Shown: positions 44,600-57,215 of the stretch, piece by piece
How the letters are laid out: each line of letters starts with the position of its first letter
Position numbering within the stretch: the stretch's first letter is position 1
Origin: Isoetes taiwanensis
Lineage: Eukaryota; Streptophyta; Lycopodiopsida; Isoetales; Isoetaceae
Direction: 5' to 3'
Assembly (NCBI GenBank): GCA_021234155.1
Contig: JAJEKV010000010.1
Coordinates: 23,262,967-23,326,966 of the forward strand
DNA length: 64,000 nt
Translations under genes and position numbers: made by a program
Notes under the pieces: model-generated
The model's input: only the letters and a program-made list of their open reading frames with translations
The model's database searches: none
What the model was told of the DNA's origin: nothing

Positions 44600-45358
44600 G
44601 GCATATGGCCTGAAGCGATAACCGATTCATCAATAATGTGGATGGGTGCGGCTCAATGGCGAGTGTTCCCCTGCGTGAAAGAACACGAAGGGCTACAATC
44701 ATGAGAACATTGCATGTGTCGCACATTTCCCAAGAGCGGCTTGGCCTCCTTTGCCCGCGTGAAATTCTGAAGAATTGCAAAGATTAGTCCGACCCTTTGT
44801 TAGGCACCGCCAAGACATTTGGCTTGTGGCCGGTGGCTACCTATCCCTATGGATCAAGAATTTGCTTATTGGGGAAGAAGATACATCATTATCTTGGGCG
44901 CATTTGTCGAAGAAAGGCGGATTCGGCCTTATCTCCGACGCAGCGTATAGAAGTGGAAGCGAGATACCCACATTCCATTAATGCCATATCACGAGGTCCG
45001 AAATGCGATTGGAAAACTTGGCAAACTTTGACTAAATATGCTTGGCGTATGAGGATTTATGGAATGAATTCCAATCTTTGCGTCGATAGGCGTGGGGGCA
45101 TGTGATGAGGAGTTGAAGTTTATTGATGGTGGCCCGGGGGTTCATGGCAATATTGCGGGGTTCATCAACAGTTCTATTGACAACCGTGGCGATGCAATTG
45201 TGAATTTTTAGAGTGTCAAGGAGGGAGGAAGATTTTTTACAAGATCATAAAAAGCGGATATATCATGGTGTGTGCTATTAAAAGCATAAACATTGGAGAT
45301 GAGTTATTCATCAACTATAAGCTATGATAGACCTCTCCCATTTGAGATGGAACAATAG
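44600..45358 (+). pseudogene. SET-domain fragment, copy B
   Basis: GGPGVHGNIAGFINSSIDNR reads in one frame here, better than in copy A. It is followed after slips by NCEF, IMVCAIKSINIGDELFI and the same stop (45,356-45,358). The conserved GN-x-AGFINSS and ELFINY elements support a SET domain. The transposase-associated exon and this fragment are now 9 kb apart because of the CACTA-like insertion. Confidence 0.78.
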
Positions 45359-45479
45359 TATTGTTGTACTAAAAAAGGAATAAAGAGGTTTTTTTTTTTT
45401 TAATATGTTTTTGTCATTATTGAGTCTATACAAATGGTTGTATGTATTTTATACTTATTACATTATTTGACATGATGGT

Positions 45480-48400
45480 TATCACGTTACTCTGTTTAAT
45501 GAACTCATTGAGGCGGTCTCCATCCCGTCCATTAGTTCTAAGTTTCTGAGGCAAAGGGAAACCTATAAATTAAGTGAATTTCAAGCGAGGCGCACCAATA
45601 TGAAGATATTGCATCACGATCAATATGAAGAGGATGAAACTATTGGCGAACCAGAAACGAAGTCTTTAAGTGTGGCCGATGCTTTCGATATGTTGCAGCT
45701 CTTCAAGAATTACGATATTGATTTAGATGATGTAGAGGATGGTGGTGGAGAGGATATGGTAGAAGATGTGGGATACCCTTAGAGGATTGGTCGTCTTGGC
45801 GATGACCCTATTGTTATCGAAGCGAAGCCTTGTTATTTCTGCGTCTCGAACCTCTCGTTTGTTGGCGTGCACGCTAATTCTCAATCTCCAAACCAAGTTC
45901 AAGTGGAGCAATGCAAGTGTCTACTGCTCTATTGAGGTGACATACTTATCAAGTCTTTCTATCTTACCACCATCTCCATCTTTTATCTTACCACTCTTAG
46001 ATCGCTTGAGGTTATTGCGAGAAGATCCTTCGAGAGAAGAACAATATGCCTAAAGCCGGATCTCAAGTTAAGAAAATGATTCAAGCGGCCGGCCTTGGAT
46101 ATAAAGTCATACATGCATGTCCAAATGATTGTATGATCTTCTATCCCCTAGCAGAGCATGAGAAGTCCACTCATTGTCTATTATGTAATGAGCAGAATCT
46201 GGGAATGACCTAAAGGGAAAAAGCGGTACCTCGAGAAGGTTATTGACACTTTCAATAATCCCAAGGTATATGCATCACCACTTCTTACAAATAGTTGTAA
46301 ATTCACTTATTTTTAGGTACTTATATGTTTGCCTATAATTTATTCTATAGGTTAAAGTTGATGTTAGTTGCAAGACATTGGCTAGCCTAATGGACTTCCG
46401 CGGCTACATGCATCTAGTGATGATATGATCTCGAGTCCGGCAGCGGTCGCGGCTTGGAAGCATGTCGATCGCGACATGGCGACTTTGGAAAAAAGAACCA
46501 CGTAGCGTCGCGTTTGGGCACGGCCCACCGATGGGCGTAAACCCATATGGTACACAATCGTTGCATGGTCTACATGGCGGTGATGATAGTGAACTACAAC
46601 ATACCCCCATGGTTGTTGATGAAGAGTGGGCACATTATGATGACTTTATTGATACACGGGAAGAAAAAACCAAGTAATTTAGATGTGTACCTAAGAATAA
46701 TTGTGGATGAGTTACTCCCTTTGTGGAACCACGGTATTCAGTCTCTGATGCCCATAAAAATGGCGTTTTTAATCTTAGAGGTATACTATTGTGGACTATG
46801 CATGACTTTCACGGGTTTCTTAGGGAGTGTTACGGGTTTAAGACATCCGGGCACTTCCCTTGCATGATATGTGGGGAAAAGTTGCGCCTGCCGTCACTCT
46901 AAGCATCTGAAGAAAGTAGTATCTGAGGGTTTTAGGAAGTATTTGCAGCTCACGCACCCCTTGAAAGCGGCGTGCACAATTGATTGTGTACTTGTAGACT
47001 ATCTGAGAACCACCAAAAGCGGAATTACCATCTGAGAATGGGGTGGCGTTGGGATAAGAAGGAAGGGGGGAAAATCCGCCAAGAAATCCGTGGGGGCACT
47101 GCGGTGAGGAAGGAGGTCGTGGCCGACCTAGGCGATGAGGATGAGGAATTATCTGATGGTGGCGAGGAAGCCGGAGGAGGAGGAAGTCTTTCTTGCCAAT
47201 ATGAAAGGAAGTGCATTTTTATAGACTACCATATTGGACCGACCTATTGATTCAACACCTTTTAGACCCGATGCATATCTTCAAGAGCGTGGGAAACTCT
47301 TTATGGAAGCATGTATTTGGTCAAAAGACACAACAAATGCCGGGATGGACCTTAAGGTAAGTAATACAAAGAAAGAGGCATGGATCCAGGGTGAAGGGCA
47401 ACCACTTCCTCCGGCAAAATGGGTTATTGCTAGGGCTGACCATCGAGCTATTTATGATGATTTAAGGGCCCTTAGAACACCAAGCTGGTTACATGCAATC
47501 ATTCTTGAACCGCATTCACAAGTAGTGGGGTGGAATTTGGTGGTTTAAAGTCCCATGGTGGCATAAGTTCTTGCATGTAAGCAATTGAAGTCCACATATA
47601 TATGCACTACTATAAAATGTAACCCATAACTTATATTTGGTGTTTGGATCATGCGGTTCTTCATGCCCACGACCTTTAGGGGAGTTTTAGACAAAGGACC
47701 ATTGGAGGCAATAAGTGCCCTATCAAAGGTCATAAGGTTGTTACCCATGTTGATTTAGTGGTCCCCGTCTATTTTTATTTGTGGCTAAGTTTTTGTTTTG
47801 GACCTCATAGGTGGATGTGTAAAAAAACTATCTTAGAAAGGCGAAATTGAAGAGATGAAAGTGAAAATGGCGAGGAGGCATGTTGCTTGTTGGAGAAGGG
47901 AGTTTCCCTCTGAGCTTTCTTGTGATCAAACCCATCTTTTGGTACATCTTATTGAGGAAGTGGAGCTTCAGCGAGGCTATACATGCCGGATGGATGTTTT
48001 TTCTTGGAAAGGTTTATGAAGGTATTGAAGGATATGGTGCGTCAAAGAGCAGCGTCACGAAGGTAGTATGGCGAGGGGATGGCTTGCGAAAAAGAGTCAC
48101 TTTTCTATATGGCAAGAGAATATATTTCCAGCCGTACATCGGATGCACCTAAACTTATGAAGTGATGAAGGGGCGAAGAAGATTGTGGGGGTAGTGGCGG
48201 AAGGCAATGGTATCGCGAAGTCATTTCCGCTGATATGATCATTAAGGTTAATCAATTTCTTCTTTACAATTCGGCACCAATGGCAAAATGGATTGCTTTC
48301 GTTATGAGAGCATAAAGGAAGAAATGGAAGAAAGAGGCATGAATGGAGCGACATAATATAGTACCACCACGATGGATATGAACCCTTGGGACAAGATGGA

Positions 48401-49310
48401 AAGAGAATGGGTACTACAGGCTTTGGCCGATGCATATCACAAGGGGAGTATATTACTGCTCACGGAATGGGCATACGCCTGAGGTGTCATGAAAAAAGGT
48501 AGTTGCAACAAATTATGTTGATGTCGAAATCGAGTATTTTCTTTTGATGTTATTGTATCTATTGACATTAATGGTGCTTTTGGCCGGTATATATCTTACT
48601 CCCTCGATATGGTGGCATGGGACCCACTATCGTGTGAGTTCTCTTGACATACGGGGAAGACTTGTGGCTTGCGGTCATGGCATCATTCAAGATGGAGTTT
48701 CAATCAAGTGTTGCCGTCGTGTCGTCGGGGAAGCCACGTGATTGGGTGGGAGGTTAAAGACTATAATGGAGGTGGATGTTGGTGGCAATTTTAAGACCTT
48801 CATATTCGATGTCGATTGGTTTGACCTTCAATTAAGGGGGCGGGCCTACGATAAAGTATGATAGAACAAGTGGCTTTTTCATTTGTCAACTCTAGCAAGA
48901 TGTACCACGGTAGTGAGGCGCTTGTCCTTCCGGACAAGCTTGTGAGCAGTACACACATACACATATCCACTTCAAAATTTAGACCATCAATATCAATCTC
49001 CGTCCGACTTCTTTGACCAGATTTTTTTCTTTCTGCGTCGACAAGACCCAACATGGTGGTTTATCATACAAACTACAGGGGCCCCAATATTCCAAGGTGT
49101 TGTGCTAGAGGAGTCAATAACGTCACGAAGAGCCCTCGGCGGATCAAGGCATTCAAACTCACAGGAAAAGCGAGCATCAAGAGGTTGGACCACCGGCTCT
49201 CATGCGACATCTTACACGAGCAATTCCACGAAATCTGAGATGTACTTGGGCATTTTAATACAAATGTTGGCAATGCTAACAATGGCGACTCCTAGTTAGC
49301 ACCTAGAGGA
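45480..49310 (+). pseudogene. TNP2-like CACTA transposase, copy B, broken
   Basis: Its order equals that of copy A. An acidic linker lies at 45,560-45,940. GLGYKVIHACPNDCMIFY is near 46,090. YNIPPWLLMK, DVYLRIIVDELLPLW is at 46,590-46,740. DLKVSNTKKEAW and LPPAKWVIARADHRAIYDDL are at 47,340-47,470. THLLVHLIEEVEL is near 47,930. MIIKVNQFLLYNSAPMAKW is near 48,235. GRLKTIMEVDVGGNFKTFIF, DWFDLQL is near 48,750-48,830. The tail then runs on uninterrupted to about 49,310, including RRIKAFKLTGKASIKRLDHR. The DGxNPYG Asp region is shifted out of frame. It has more frame changes than copy A. The protein cannot be made from this sequence as written. Confidence 0.82.
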
Positions 49311-50008
49311 GGCGATCATTAAATTCTATATGTCAAATATTATGCATCCTCGGTGCAATCCTTACGATAGGCTATGTCTATTGGTCTTAGGTGTGCAATA
49401 AAAACCCATTCAATTCAATTCTTTTTTCTCCCCCCCCCCCTCCCCTTTTTGGTATACATTATATCGGAGGAATAAAGAGCGGTGGAACATGGGCTCAAAG
49501 AAGCCACATAGGCTCAAGCATTGCCTCTAGACTAGAACATGCAAAGAGTCTTCAATGGTATCTTAGTTACTTCCGATTTTCTCTAACCTTAAACCAGTGC
49601 CACCACCAAGTTAACCTGATCATTGCTTAATTTGATGCTATCCACTAGCTTTTATTTGTGGATCAACTGCTCTACCTTTCAAGCGGATAATAATAATGGT
49701 ATTTTGTAGGGTGAACAAGTCCAAATACATAGAGTGAAGCATGAGGGAGCCTATAGGCGTTGAGCGTGTAGGCGTTGCATTTCCCTTAGGGTCGAACATG
49801 CTACCTAGGTTCAAACAAGCCTCTTAGGCTCAAGCATTGTCTAGGCTCAAACATGCCCCAGTATCAAACATGTACACAACAAAAATAAAAATAGTTTAAA
49901 CGACGTCGCTATAACAAATAGCGTCGCATCCTTATATTGGCGTATTGACGTCGCATCACGGCGTTACAGCGGCGTTTAAAACTCATTTCTTAGTTGGGTG
50001 AACATGAG
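49311..50008. other. Right subterminal part of copy B
   Basis: It corresponds to 12,546-13,241. The two palindromes of copy A appear here as altered forms, GCGTCGCATCCTTATATTGG and ACGTCGCATCACGGCGT. No gene is seen. Confidence 0.5.
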
Positions 50009-53000
50009 TGGTCTTACAGTCACATAACTTGGTCCCTAGAACAGCGTCGGCGTTCAGAGTCCATTGGCGAGCCAAATCGCCCATGACTCCGGAGAGGGAG
50101 GTGCCCGTCAGTCCCAGGGCCTTGGGGAGAGGAAATTAGGGCAAAAGCGGCTTAGGGGGATTTTAGGGTCCGTGATCTGGCGTCAACCCCCCCTCCGCGT
50201 CAAGTCCGCGGCGCAAGGTCCTTAGAATCGACAAGGAGAGGGCCTCAAAATGTAAACCACGTGGGTTGCGAGGGTTCTAGAAGGGTTTGCGTTTTGGGGC
50301 GAGGGCTTGATGTATGTTGCACTTGGGACTGGCGAGAAAGGCTGCGGCCAGAATCACGAACAAGGGGAGCCCGGCGGGGAGGAGTTTGGGCTGTCCTCCT
50401 CCCGTGTGGCAAGTAGAAGAAGTGGGAGCTTTTTGATGTGAGACATTCATAAATTAAATTAATGCATTATGCGAAAATAAATTCTGATTTTTGCTAGCTG
50501 GAATCCTAATCCATTTCGGCCCTACGGCCCAATTTTGAAATTTTTAGGAGAAGGTCTAGGTCAAAGGGTTAGCATTAGAATGGTCGGGGCGGCCGGTTGC
50601 GGGGCAGACAGCGGCACCCTTCCCCAAGTCAAGCGAGGCCGGGACCTTGCGGGGATCCCTCACAAGAGGGAGAGTCAGGACCCCAAGAGGCGGGATCAAA
50701 AAAGTTCCCGAGGACCCCTTCTGGCGGCTCCCCGGGGGCTGCACGCTAATGACCACCCTCCCGGGGCGGTTCCCCTATCCGGCCGTTGGATCCTCCGTTC
50801 GGGGGCCCCTCTTGGGGAAGGCCCAAAATATTCGAGATCGGTCAGGAGAACTTGTCAAACCCGGCGGGCGTCAGAGGTCGGCCTTGTAGAAACCGCCCTA
50901 ATGTCTTGTCGTTCGAGACATAGGAGGCTCAGGAATGGCAAATCGACCACTGCCAAATTGTCAGGAATGGCGAAATTACCCTAGGGAGCAAGTTACAAGG
51001 TCGGTTTGCAAAGAAAAAACACTCCGCCCTCCCGCGGCAATATCCATCCACATCCTAGGCCAATTGACTCTGAGGTGTGATGGAAGTGAGCTACTTTGGC
51101 TTCTTGGAGGTCGGGTGGTCTTACGGCCCGCGGAACTTGGTCCCGGGGGCAATGTCGGCGTTCTGAGTCCATTGGCGAGAGCCAAATGCAGCGATTCCAG
51201 GAGAGGGAGGTGGCCCGTCAGGTCCCCGGGGCCTTGGGGAGAGAAATTCAGGGCAAGCGGCTTCGGGGGATTTTAGGGTCCATGCTCAGCGTCAACACCC
51301 CCACTCCCGTCAAGTCACGGCGCAAGGTCCGCGAATCGACAAGGAGAGGGCCTCCAAAGCGTAAACCACGTGGGTTGCGGGTTCTAGAAGGGTTTGCGTT
51401 TTGGGGGCGAGACTTGATCTGTTGCACTGGGACCTGGCCCAAAGCTGCAGCCGAGAATACGAACAAGGGAGGCCCGGCCGGGCGGAGTTTGGGCCTGTCC
51501 TCCTCCCGATGTGGCAAGTAGAAGTCAGAGGCGCTTTGCGAGTGGCAAGACATTCATAAATTAGCAATTAATGCATTATGCGAAAATAAATTCTGATTTT
51601 TGCCGGTGGAATCCTAATCCATTTCCGGCCTGACCCAATTTTGAAATTTTAGGAGAAGGTCTAGGTCAAAGGGTTAGCATTAGAATGGTCGGGGCGGCGG
51701 GTTGCGGAGAACAGCAGGCTGGCACCCTTCCCAAGTCAAAGCGAGGCCGGGGACCTTGCGGGGATCCCTCACAAGAGGGAGAGTCCGGACCCCAAGGGAG
51801 GATCAAAAAGTTCGAGCGGACCCTTCTGGCGGCTCCCCCGGCTGCGCTAATGACCACCCTCCGGGGCCGGTTCCCCTATCCGGCCAGTTGGATCCCTCCG
51901 GATTCGGGGGCCCCTCTTGGGGAAGGCCCAAAAGATTCCAGATCGGTCAGGGAGAACTTGTCCAAACCTTGACCGTCACGAGGTCGACCTTGTAGAAACC
52001 CGCGATGTCTTGTCGTTTAACACAGGAGGCTCGGGAATGGCAAATCGACCACATAAAATCGTCAGGAATGGCGAAATTACCTAGGGAGCAAGTTACAAGG
52101 TCGGTTTTGCAAAGAAAAAACACTCACGCCCTCCCGCGACGGTATCCCACATCCCACATCCTAGGCCAATTGACTACGAGTGTGATGGAAGTGAGCTACT
52201 TTGGCGCTTCTTGGAGGTGGGTGGTCTTAAAGCCCGCGGAACTTGGTCCCGAGGGGCAATGTCGGCGTTAGGAGTCCATTGGCGAGCCAAATCGCGATTA
52301 GGAGGGGGAGTGCCCGTCCGTCCCAGGGCCTTGGGGAGAGAAGTCGGGGACAGCGACTTCGGGGGATTTTAGGGTCCGTGCTCTGGCGTCCAACACCCCC
52401 ACTCCCGCGTCAAGTCCGCGGCAAGGTCCCCCCGAATCGACAAGGAGAGGGCCTCCAAAGCGTAAACCACAGTGGGTTGCGGGTTCTAGAAGGGTTTGCG
52501 TTTTGGGGGGCGACTTGGTCTGTTGCACTGGGACTGGCCAGAAGCTGCAGCCGAAATCTGAACAAGGGGAACCCGGCGGGCGGAGTTTGGGCCTGTCCTC
52601 CTCCCGATGTGGCAAGAGTAGAAGTCGAGCTTTTGCGATGGCAAGACATTCATAAATTCGCAATTAATGCATTGTGCAAAATAAATTCTGATTTTTTGCC
52701 AGCTGGAATCCTAATCCATTTCCGGCCCCACGGCCAATTTTCGAAATTTTAGGAGAAGGTCTAGGTCAAAGGGTTAGCATTAGAGCGGTCAGGGCAGCCG
52801 GTTGCGGGGAACAGCGGCGGCACCCTTCCCAAGTCAAGCGAGGCCCAGGACCTTGCGGGGATCCCTCACAAGAGGGGGGGAGAGTCCAGGACCCCAAGAG
52901 GCGGGATCCAAAAAAGTTCGGCAGCCCTTCTGGCGGCTCCCCGAGGGGCTGCGCTGTGACCACCCTCCGGGCGGTTCCCCTATCCGGCCGTTGGATCCTC

Positions 53001-56000
53001 CATTCGGGGGCCCCTCTTGGGGGAAGGCCCAAAGATTCCAGTCGGTCGGGAGAACTTGTCAAACCGGGGGCATCTGAGGTGGACCTTGTAGAAACCGCAT
53101 TGTCTTGTCGTTTGGGCGCAGGGGAGGCTCGGGAATGGCAAATCGACCACCCAAATCGTCGGAATGGCAAAATTACCCTAGGGAGCAAGTTACAAGGTTG
53201 GTTTTGCAAAGAAAGAAACACTCCGCCCTCCATGGCATTATCCGCATCCCACATCCTAGGCCAATTGACTACGAGTGTGATGGAAGTGAGCTACTTTGGC
53301 TTCTTGGAGGTGGGGTGGTCTTAACCCGCGGAACTTGGTCCCAGGGGGCAATGTCGGCGTTCACGAGTCCATTGGCGAGTCAAATCAGCGATTCCGGAGA
53401 GGGAGGTGGCGTCGAAGTCCCCGGGGCCTTGGGGAGAGGAAATTAGGCAAGCGGCTTCAGGGGGATTTTAGGGTCCGTGCTCTGGCGTCAACACCCCCAC
53501 TCCCGCGTCAAGTCCGCGGCGCAAGGTCCGCCCGAATCGACAAGAGGGGCCTCCAAAAGCGTAAACCACATGGGTTGCCCGGGTTCTAGAAGGGTTTTGC
53601 GTTTTGGGGGCGAGACTTGGTCTGTTGCACTGGGACTGGCCCAGAAGCTGCAGCCGAGAATCTGAACAAGGGAGGCCCGGCGGGCGGAGTTTGGGCCTGT
53701 CCTCCTCCCGATGTGGCAAGTAGAAGTCGGTAGCTTTTGCGATGGCAAGACATTCATAAATTCACCAATTAATGCATTGTACGAAAATAAATTCTGATTT
53801 TTTTGCAGCTGGAATCCTAATCCATTTCCACACACGACCCAATTTTCAAATTTTTAGGAGAAGGTCTAGGTCAAAGGGTTAGCATTAGAGCGGTCGGGGG
53901 GCAGCCCGTTGCGGGGCAACCCGTAGCACCCTTCCCCAAGTCAAGCGAGGCCCGGGACCTTGCGGGGATCCCTCACAAGAGGGAGAGTCCAGGACCCCAA
54001 GAGGCGGGATCAAAAAAGTTCGAGGCAGCCCTTCTGGCGGCCACGCTCCCGGGGCTGCGCTAATGACCACCCTCCAGGAGCCAGGTTCCCCTATCCGGCC
54101 GTTGGATCCTCCGTTCGGGGGGCCCCTCTTGGGGAAGGCCCAAAAGATTCCAGTCGGTCAGGAGAACTTGTCAAACCGCGGGCGTCAGGAGGTTGACCTT
54201 GTAGAAACCGATGTCTTGTCGTTCGGGCAGGGAGGCTCGGAATGGCAAATCGACCACCACCAAATCGTCGGGAATGGCAAAATTACCCTAGGGAGCAAGT
54301 TACAAGGTGGGTTTTGCAAAGAAAAAACACTCCGCCCTCCCACGGCGGTATCCGCATCCACATCCTAGGCCAATTGACTACGAGTGTGATGGAAGTGAGA
54401 GCTACTTTGGAGCTTCTTGGAGGTCGGGTGGTCTTCTGGCCCGGAACTTGGTCCCCGAGGCAATGTCGGCGTTACGAGTCCATTGGCAGAGTCAAATCGC
54501 GATTCGGAGGGGGAGGTCAGAGTCAGTCCCGGGGCCTTGGGGAGAGGAAGTGGGGGGCAAGCGGCTTCCGGGGGATTTTAGGGTCCGTGCTCTGGCGTCA
54601 ACACCCCCACTCCCGCGTCAAGTCACGGCGCAAGGTCCCTTGAGAATCGACAAGGAGGGGCCTCCAAAACGTAAACCACGTGGGTTGCCCGGGTTCTAGA
54701 AGGGTTTGCGTTTTGGGGGCGAGACTTGTGCATTTACACTGGGACTGGCCCAGAAGGCTGCCGTAGAATCACGAACAAGGGGCCCGGCGGGCCCGGAGTT
54801 TGGGCCTGTCCTCCCTCCCGATGTGGCAAGTAGAAGTCGGCTTTTGCGATGGCAAGACATTCATAAATTACGCAAATTAATGCATTGTCTGAAAATAAAT
54901 TCTGATTTTTTTGCCGGGAATCCTAATCCATTTCCACCTACAGCCCAATTTTCTAAAATTTTTAGGAGAAGGTCTAGGTCAAAGGGTTAGCATTAGAGCG
55001 GTCCGGGGCAGCCCGGTTTCTTGGGAACAGCAGGGCTGGCACCCTTCCCCAAGTCAAGCGAGGCCGGGGACCTTGCGGGGGATCCCTCACAAGAGGGAGA
55101 GTCCAGGACCCCAAGAGGCGGGATCAAAAAAGTTCGAGGCAGCCCCTTCTGGCGGCGCTCCCGGGGGCTGCAGCTAATGACCACCCTCCCGGGCCGGTTC
55201 CCCTATCCGGCCAGTTGGATCCTCCGTTCGGGGGCCCCCTCTTGGGGAAGGCCCAAAAGATTCGAGATCGGTCAGGAGAACTTGTCAAACCCGGGGAAAT
55301 CCCGAGTCGACCTTGTAGAAACCCGGTGGTGTCTTGTCGTTCGAGACACTTAGGGAGGCTCCGGAATGGCAAATCGACCACATAAATCGTCAGGAATGGC
55401 GAAATTACCCTAGGGAGCAAGTTACAAGGTCGGTTTTGCAAAAGAAAGAAACACTCCGCCCTCCCGCGGCGGTATCCAGCATCCACATCCTAGGCCAATT
55501 GACTACGAGTGTGATGGAAGTGAGCTACTTTGGCTTCTTGGAGGTCGGGTGGTCTTACAGCCCACGGAACTTGGTCCCAGGGCAATGTCGGCGTTCTGAG
55601 TCCATTGGCGAGCCAAATCGCGATTCCGGGAGAGGGAGGTGGCCCGTCAGTCCCGGGGCCTTGGGGGGGGAGAGGAAATTGGGGGCAAGCGGCTTAGGGG
55701 GATTTTAGGGTCCCGTGCTCTGGCGTCAACACCCCCTCCCGTCAAGTCCCGGCGCAAAGGTCCCAGCCCCGAATCGACAAGGAGGGGCCTCCAAAGCGTA
55801 AACCACATTGGGTTGCCCGGGTTCTAGAAGGGTTTTGCGTTTTGGGGGGCGAGACTTGATGTTGCACTTGGACTGGCAGAAAGCGGCGGTAGAGAATCTG
55901 AGGACAAGGGGCCCGGCGGGGCGGAGTTTGGGCCTGTCCTCCTCCCGATGTGGCAAGTAGAAGTGAGGCTTTTGCGATGGCAAGACATTCATAAATTAGC

Positions 56001-57215
56001 AATTAATGCATTGTGCGAAAATAAATTCTGATTTTTGCCGGTGGAATCCTAATCCATCTCCATCCTACGGCCAATTTTGAAATTTTAGGAGAAGGTCTAG
56101 GTCAAAGGGTTAGCATTAGAGCGTCAAAGGCAGGAGTTTGCGGGGCAACAAGGTGGCACCCTTCCCAAGTCAAGCGAGGGCGGGGACCTTGCGGGGATCC
56201 CTCACAAGAGGGGAGAGTCCCCAACCAATTAGGGATCAAAAAATGTTCAGGAGGCAGCCCTTCTGGCGGCTCCCGAAGATGCGCTAATGACCACCCTCCG
56301 GGCCGGTTCCCCTATCCGGCCGTTGGATCCTCGGATTCGGGGATGCCCCTCTTTTCAATATCAAAGATTCAGTCGGTCAGGGAGAACTTGTCAAACCGCG
56401 GGCGTCTGAGGTATTGCCTTGTAGAAACCATAATGTCTTGTCGTTCCCGGGCACGCAGGGAGGCTCGGAATGGCAAATCGACCACATAAATCGTCGGAAT
56501 GGCGAAATTACCCTAGGGAGCAAGTTACAAAAATTAGGTTTTGCAAAAGAAAGAAACACTCAAACCTCCACGGCGGTATCCAGCATCCACATCCTAGGCC
56601 AATTGACTACGAGTGTGATGGAAGTGAGCTACTTTGGCTTCTTGGAGGTCGGGTGGTCTTCTGCCCGCGGAACTTGGTCCCGGGGGGCAATGTCGGCGTT
56701 CTGAGTCCATTGGCGAGTCAAATGCGATTAGGAGAGAGGGAGGTGCCCGTCGATCCCGGGGGGCCTTGGGGAGAGGAAGTTGGGCAAGCGGCTTAGGGGG
56801 ATTTTGGGAGTCCGTGCTTTCAGGCGTCAACACCCCCTCCCGCGTCAAGTCCGCGGCACAAGGTCCCGCCCGAATCGACAAGGAGGGCCTCCAAAAGCGT
56901 AAACCACGTGGGTTGCGGGGTTCTAGAAGGGTTTGCGTTTTGGGGGCGGGGACTTGGTCTGTTGCACTGGGACTGGCCGAAGCTGCAGCCCAGAATCTGA
57001 GCAAGGGGCCCGGCGGGCCGGAGTTTGGGCCTGTCCTCCTCTCCCGATGTGGCAAGTAGAAGTCGGGGGCTTTTTTCTTGATGGCAAGACATTCATAAAT
57101 TAATTAATGCATTATGCGAAAATAAATTCTGATTTTTGCCAGGTGGATTCCTAACCCATCTCGGCCACCACGACCCAATTTTGAAATTTTTGGGAGAAGG
57201 TCTAGGTCAAAGGGT
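50009..57215 (+). repeat. Array of 1.1-kb tandem repeat, subfamily B (beside copy B)
   Basis: Anchors (CAATTGACTACGAG or a one-change variant) are at about 51,062, 52,168, 53,263, 54,372, 55,497 and 56,601, giving periods of 1,095-1,125 bases, or about 6.5 units. The array starts with GTGGTCTTAC and GAGTCCATTGGCGAGCC, uninterrupted where the array beside copy A is split by a CACTA-like element, so this is the empty-site counterpart. Unit differences again cluster at CCGG, CAG and CTG words. Confidence 0.92.

Larger units (their letters stand above)
31681..50008 (+). mobile_element. CACTA-like element copy B (second copy of 1-13,241)
   Basis: From about 31,880 the sequence follows copy A in order to 50,008, apart from three large differences. 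It lacks the 1.14-kb segment of A at 440-1,576, lacks the LTR element, and contains an extra CACTA-like insertion at 35,755-44,586. The extra left end begins near 31,681 with CACACAACAAGAGAATGG and ATTTAGCGACG. The right end near 50,000 gives the loosely similar reverse complement CACCCAACTAAGAAATGAG. These may be decayed terminal repeats; the flanks (TAT and AAC) show no target duplication. Both copies pass into the 1.1-kb satellite at the same base, so the duplication included the satellite edge or the satellite belongs to the element. Confidence 0.8.
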
